Below, piece by piece: positions 60,851-64,000 of a DNA stretch of 64,000 nt. Both the position numbers and the translations under genes were made by a program. A model generated the notes under the pieces. The model saw nothing but the letters and a program-made list of their open reading frames with translations, made no database searches and was not told the origin of the DNA. Each line of letters opens with the position of its first letter. Within the stretch, counting starts at the first letter, position 1. The stretch lies in contig CAJTWN010000007.1 of NCBI GenBank assembly GCA_910580105.1, positions 1 through 64,000 on the forward strand, written 5' to 3'. The DNA is from an uncultured Clostridia bacterium. Lineage in GTDB: Bacteria; Bacillota; Clostridia; Monoglobales; Monoglobaceae.

Positions 60851-62254
60851 CTATTGCTGCCCCACAGGCGCCCCCGGATATTGTCCAAATGACTTCTCAT
60901 TTCCATCACGTATATCCGTATATAAGTCCACAATACGCTCCCATGTAAATGGCCCGACAATTCCCCTCGGCGGCAATCCAAATTCACGCTGAAAAGCCAA
61001 TACTGCATTCTGTGTATCCGTACCAAAATATCCGGTAACACCAACCTTTGGTATATTGGGATACACCGTAGATATTGTATTCAAATATTCCTGTATCGTT
61101 GATACGGCATCGCCGCTGGATCCTAAACGCAGGCTTGTTCCAGGGAACAATACTGCCCCGCGGTCTTGATATTCCGGAGGAATAGATTCAAATGCAGCCA
61201 AATACTCCTCATAAATTTTATCCCATGTTTCCTTATCAACGATTCCATCCACTTCCAATCCGACCGATCGCTGGAATGCCCGCACCGCTTCGGCTGTGGC
61301 CGGTCCAAAAATGCCATCAATTGCAACCGTTGGTATTTCATTATTAAATTCCGCAATAAAGTTCAGGTAAAATTGAACAACCCGAACATTTTCACCGCTG
61401 TCGCCTTCTTTTAACTCCGTCGTATATTGCCGGCTGACATCTGAGATCAATAAGCCTTCTGAATCCAATTCACCGAGTCGTTTTACGGTGTTATAAAGAA
61501 ATTGTACTCTATACCAGGTACCTTTCCCGATTACGCCATCAACGTCTAAGTTAAAAATCCGCTGAAATTCCCGGACAGCATCTTCCGTCGCCACATCAAA
61601 AAGGCCGTCCGGATATGCAATTTTAGGAATAGCGGGATAATTGCGTCCTATGCGATTAAGCATAATTTGCATCCTTTGCACCGGTTCGCCAGAATCTCCA
61701 AGACGCAGTGCATATCCGGGATAAGATTCCCTGAAATCGGCCACCGGTGCATCAAATACAATATCAATTTCATCGCCAAAATAATATTGTAGAATTTCAT
61801 ATGGGGTATAGCCTTGATTTGCCAAATCCACCGTCCCCCACTGAGAAAGCCCGTCACAAATTGTATTAACACCATCACAGTATTGTGCAAAAAGGGGCTC
61901 TAAATTTCCCCGCCGCACAATGTAGTCATTAAAAATATCATCAACAATCTGGCTGATATTTTCAAATATATCTCTTCCGTCCACAAAGGACTGATCATAT
62001 TGCGTACTGTTTGTAATATCAAAAGGATACCCTTGCGCACGATAATGTTCAGTAAAAATACGGTTTAGCGTGTATGAAATCTGTGCATAAATATTTGCAC
62101 GGATTGCATTTTCTGGCCACGTGGGATATATCTCACTGGATGCTACATTTTTTATGTAATCAGGAAAAGACACCCGTACATTTGCAACCGATGTATCCGA
62201 AGGTGCCCCTAAATGTACAGTTATAAATTCAGGAACAGTAAACGTTACAGCCAT
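60851..62254 (-). CDS. SpoIID-like and peptidoglycan-binding protein
   Basis: The 467-residue protein has an N-terminal part of about 160 residues resembling a SpoIID-type domain (SFPDYIKNVASSEIYPTWPE, ALRANIYAQIS-like IRANIYAQISYTLNRI). Three peptidoglycan-binding repeats follow at about 185-255, 283-355 and 378-450, each with a DG-FG-AT--AV--FQ core. No signal peptide is seen, as with several spore-coat or cortex proteins. It probably acts on spore or cell-wall peptidoglycan; the exact reaction is not clear. Confidence 0.75.
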   Translation of the reverse strand: MAVTFTVPEFITVHLGAPSDTSVANVRVSFPDYIKNVASSEIYPTWPENAIRANIYAQISYTLNRIFTEHYRAQGYPFDITNSTQYDQSFVDGRDIFENISQIVDDIFNDYIVRRGNLEPLFAQYCDGVNTICDGLSQWGTVDLANQGYTPYEILQYYFGDEIDIVFDAPVADFRESYPGYALRLGDSGEPVQRMQIMLNRIGRNYPAIPKIAYPDGLFDVATEDAVREFQRIFNLDVDGVIGKGTWYRVQFLYNTVKRLGELDSEGLLISDVSRQYTTELKEGDSGENVRVVQFYLNFIAEFNNEIPTVAIDGIFGPATAEAVRAFQRSVGLEVDGIVDKETWDKIYEEYLAAFESIPPEYQDRGAVLFPGTSLRLGSSGDAVSTIQEYLNTISTVYPNIPKVGVTGYFGTDTQNAVLAFQREFGLPPRGIVGPFTWERIVDLYTDIRDGNEKSFGQYPGAPVGQQ

Positions 62255-62263
62255 AACAACCTC

Positions 62264-62818
62264 CTAACTTTCCACCGATTCATATTCAACAATCTCTTGC
62301 GGAACATTGAGCGTTCCTTCAGGCAGCGGTTCCAGCGCAACCGGCTGAATGGATTCAATTTTATCAAAAATTGGAACATTTACATTCTCTTTTGTACGAT
62401 ACCCGGGGCTTTCAACCATAATGTTAACGTTATGATATGGCTGGATATTTCCGGGCTGCTGAGAGAATTTTGCAAGCGGCGCCGCAATCTCTATCCGTTC
62501 TGTTTTCCCGCTGCGGTCGGTCACCAAATTCGCAATCACCGCGCCGCCCTGTTCTTCTGTCTCAGAAACTGTTACACGGGCTCCCTCAACGGGAAGAGCA
62601 CCTCTCGCAGAAAACACCTGAATCATTAATCTTCCTTGTCCTTCACGATTTGCTCCGTCTTCAAATATAATGTTCCCAGGGACGGCTGCAGTTTCTTTAC
62701 TTTTTTCTGAAAACGCTTTATCCGGTTGTTTATCCTGCGGCATTTGCGATGTTTTTTCCTGCTGTCCGTGCAAAGACCGCGCCAATTTTTCATTAAACTG
62801 ATCATAAAAACCTTGCAT
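62264..62818 (-). CDS. Carboxypeptidase-regulatory-like domain protein of the spore-associated operon
   Basis: The roughly 184-residue protein has a charged, glutamine-rich N-terminal part (residues 1-65) and a beta-sandwich domain (RLMIQVFSARGALPVEGARV, VTDRSGKTERIEIAAP, VNIMVESPGYRTKENVNVPI) of the carboxypeptidase-regulatory/Cna-B-like type. It is the first gene of the unit with the two peptidoglycan-binding genes, and no promoter was fixed. The start could be the ATG at 62818 or the GTG at 62827. The function is unknown. Confidence 0.65.
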   Translation of the reverse strand: MQGFYDQFNEKLARSLHGQQEKTSQMPQDKQPDKAFSEKSKETAAVPGNIIFEDGANREGQGRLMIQVFSARGALPVEGARVTVSETEEQGGAVIANLVTDRSGKTERIEIAAPLAKFSQQPGNIQPYHNVNIMVESPGYRTKENVNVPIFDKIESIQPVALEPLPEGTLNVPQEIVEYESVES

Positions 62819-62888
62819 ATTTTTCACACTCCAATCATTTTATTCTATGCAAAATAAAAACTGATGGTGCTTATCCCATGGAAAACAC

Positions 62889-62917
62889 TTGACAAATCCG
62901 TAAAATTAACGTATTCT
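62889..62917 (+). promoter_or_regulatory. Candidate promoter of tRNA-Arg
   Basis: TTGACA (62889-62894), 17 bases, TATTCT (62912-62917). The tRNA begins about 140 bases downstream, a long leader, so the assignment is tentative. Confidence 0.5.
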
Positions 62918-63060
62918 ATTCATGTTCATTTTTATTCTTTGAATATTCTCCAACAGAATAAATTAATGAATGCCAATCTGCCCCCATAGCAAAAGAGATA
63001 TTACAAGCTTCACCTAAATGATCTCTCTTCAAAAGAGGCTCAAATTGAATATTTATATAT
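62916..63060 (-). pseudogene. 3' remnant of an unknown gene, cut at tRNA-Arg
   Basis: On the minus strand a coherent frame reads TYINIQFEPLLKRDHLGEAC then NISFAMGADWHSLIYSVGEY and SKNKNEHE before a stop at 62916-62918. It has no start codon and runs directly into the tRNA-Arg gene, so it looks like the end of a gene whose front part was lost or replaced. I cannot name the family. Confidence 0.5.
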
Positions 63061-63137
63061 GTCCTAGTAACTCAGCTGGATAGAGTGCCACCCTCCTAAG
63101 GTGGAAGCCGGAGGTTCGAATCCTCTCTGGGACGCCA
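63061..63137 (+). tRNA. tRNA-Arg (CCT anticodon)
   Basis: A 77-base cloverleaf with acceptor GTCCTAG/CTGGGAC, anticodon stem CCACC/GGTGG with loop CTCCTAA (anticodon CCT), a GGTTCGAATCC T-arm and encoded CCA. It reads the AGG codon. Confidence 0.95.
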
Positions 63138-63138
63138 C

Positions 63139-63166
63139 AAACACTGCAAATGCAGTGTTTTTTGTT
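63139..63166 (+). terminator. Terminator of tRNA-Arg
   Basis: AACACTGCA and TGCAGTGTT arms with a short AA loop followed by TTTTGTTTT, directly after the tRNA. Confidence 0.85.
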
Positions 63167-63178
63167 TTAAATCAATAT

Positions 63179-63620
63179 AATCAATTTTTGCACAAGTCCG
63201 TAAAAGTGGTATCCGGAACAGGGACAAAGGAAGACCCATATATATTGACCGGCAAACCGGGAATTGTGGCGATGCTGAATGGATTGGAGCAATCCTATGA
63301 ACAGAACCCCACCGAAAAAAGTTGGACAGGTTCCCGTTCCCCTGGATCCAGTGTTTGAATCGCCGGGTGCAGAAGCCGGCTGGGAAGAAGGTACACAGAT
63401 GATGACCGTGACAAAAGATAAAGAACAGGTAAAAATACAGGTAGGAAGCAAGGTGATGGAGAAGAACGGAGAAGAGATTGACTTTGGCTATCCAGCCGTA
63501 TTGGAGGGCGGCCGGACCATGATTCCCCTCAGCGCAGTGTCAGAGAGCTTCTCCATCCCAGTGGACTGGAACAGAGATGAACAGCGGATAGATATTACAG
63601 CTGAGACAGAAACAGAATAA
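63179..63620 (+). pseudogene. Remnant of a surface protein with copper-amine-oxidase-like stalk domain
   Basis: The first part (about 63185-63358) encodes VKVVSGTGTKEDPYILTGKP, an ending typical of clostridial repeat-rich surface proteins. A different frame (to 63620) then encodes KIQVGSKVMEKNGEEIDFGY followed by LEGGRTMIPLSAVSESFSIP, a stalk domain like that of the gene at 3502-5316. No start codon with ribosome site is present and the frame changes at about 63300. This looks like the 3' end of a decayed gene, starting right behind the tRNA-Arg terminator. Confidence 0.6.
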
Positions 63621-63626
63621 AATTTC

Positions 63627-63664
63627 CACAGCCCTGTTTTTATACAAAACAGGGCTGTGTTTTT
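63627..63664 (+). terminator. Terminator after the surface-protein remnant
   Basis: CACAGCCCTGTTTT and AAAACAGGGCTGTG arms with a 5-base loop followed by TTTTT, a leftover of the original gene end. Confidence 0.8.
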
Positions 63665-63768
63665 CAGCAGAAATGAATTATATCTTAGAATGAATCACCA
63701 ATCACTTTTATGGTTTTCGTATAACTCTGATACAATTTCAAAAAAACTCAGAGATTACTTCGGATTCT

Positions 63769-64000
63769 TTAATCAACATATAAGTGCATCGGATAGGTCA
63801 AATATTTGACATCATCAAGTTTTTCGGCGGTTATATAACCAGCTGGCGCATCCAAAACAGTTGGTATACGGTTTACAATCGTTGCACAGGTATGTTCCAC
63901 TGTTGCGGGTTTCTGAACATAAAAAGTCACATCCGGTTCACCGATAATCTTCCAATCACACATATCCCCATCATCTTCTCCATAAACTTTTCCTATACAC
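63769..64000 (-). CDS. C-terminal part of a DapB-like/2,4-diaminopentanoate-dehydrogenase-like oxidoreductase (partial)
   Basis: The frame is open to the window edge. The seen part reads IGKVYGEDDGDMCDW near the edge, then VTFYVQKPATVEHTCATIVN, NRIPTVLDAPAGYITAEKL and ends LTYPMHLYVD. The VNRIP-VL-AP-G--T pattern is typical of DapB-like NAD(P)H oxidoreductases that act on diamino acids, such as the ornithine-pathway diaminopentanoate dehydrogenase. The front, with the cofactor site, lies outside the window. Confidence 0.55.
   Translation of the reverse strand, partial: CIGKVYGEDDGDMCDWKIIGEPDVTFYVQKPATVEHTCATIVNRIPTVLDAPAGYITAEKLDDVKYLTYPMHLYVD

Noticed and set aside
63101..63178. Start of a surface-protein gene inside tRNA-Arg
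   Set aside because: The apparent start codon lies in the tRNA and the frame passes the tRNA terminator; only the 3' remnant from about 63179 is kept.
1..64000. CRISPR array, prophage or intact insertion sequence
   Set aside because: No regularly spaced repeats, integrase, transposase or phage structural genes were seen in the window.

Overview
This 64 kb window looks like a chromosomal stretch from an anaerobic, low-to-mid GC clostridial Firmicute. The evidence is strong AGGAGG-type ribosome binding sites and TTGACA/TATAAT-like promoters, the LL-diaminopimelate aminotransferase route, an archaeal-type split glutamate synthase, type III glutamine synthetase, ferredoxin and rubredoxin proteins, corrinoid methyl transfer, and sporulation-type genes (a GerS-like lipoprotein and SpoIID-like/peptidoglycan-binding proteins). 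The species cannot be read from the sequence.

Layout. 1-720: back-to-back terminators, a hairpin-rich noncoding stretch, tRNA-Glu and tRNA-Met, and a cluster of DnaA-box-like motifs. 757-8389: glycogen branching enzyme, an acetyltransferase, a secreted GH26-like hydrolase, and an operon of alpha/beta hydrolase, acyltransferase and zinc-ribbon membrane protein. 8482-12885: a two-component system divergent from a lantibiotic/bacitracin-immunity-type ABC transporter. 12970-27206: a nitrogen block. One long minus-strand operon encodes a four/five-part glutamate synthase followed by dapF-pyrG-dapL; divergent from it are asnA, glnN and an ammonium transporter fused to a PII domain. Both directions start with a good promoter followed at once by a short terminator hairpin. 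27434-29669: two divergent genes sharing a perfect palindromic operator that covers both -35 elements. 29819-36487: a corrinoid methyltransferase gene set (two UroD-family methyltransferases, a B12-binding protein, an AraC/PocR-type regulator, DUF2284, and a RACo-type reductive activator) of unknown substrate.

36657-45130: DUF1846, DUF3783, a flavin reductase with two rubredoxin domains, a HAD phosphatase, two decayed genes (a DUF559 element and a DUF3791 remnant), and thiCDME under a TPP riboswitch. 45134-52264: a secreted protein, MazF, alanine racemase, GerS-like lipoprotein, an AcpS-NnrD fusion, DUF6106, a membrane-anchored RCC1 propeller and a WYL regulator. 52388-59149: P-type ATPase, SGNH hydrolase, transaldolase, argG-argH. 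59316-64000: ruvC, an ECF S component, a SpoIID/peptidoglycan-binding operon, and tRNA-Arg(CCT) flanked on both sides by gene remnants, then the end of a DapB-like oxidoreductase.

Nothing resembling CRISPR, prophage or an intact insertion sequence was seen. The observations most worth following are the paired leader attenuators of the divergent nitrogen operons, the methyltransferase cluster, the operator at 28991-29015, the decayed DUF559 element, the remnants around tRNA-Arg, and the DnaA-box cluster.
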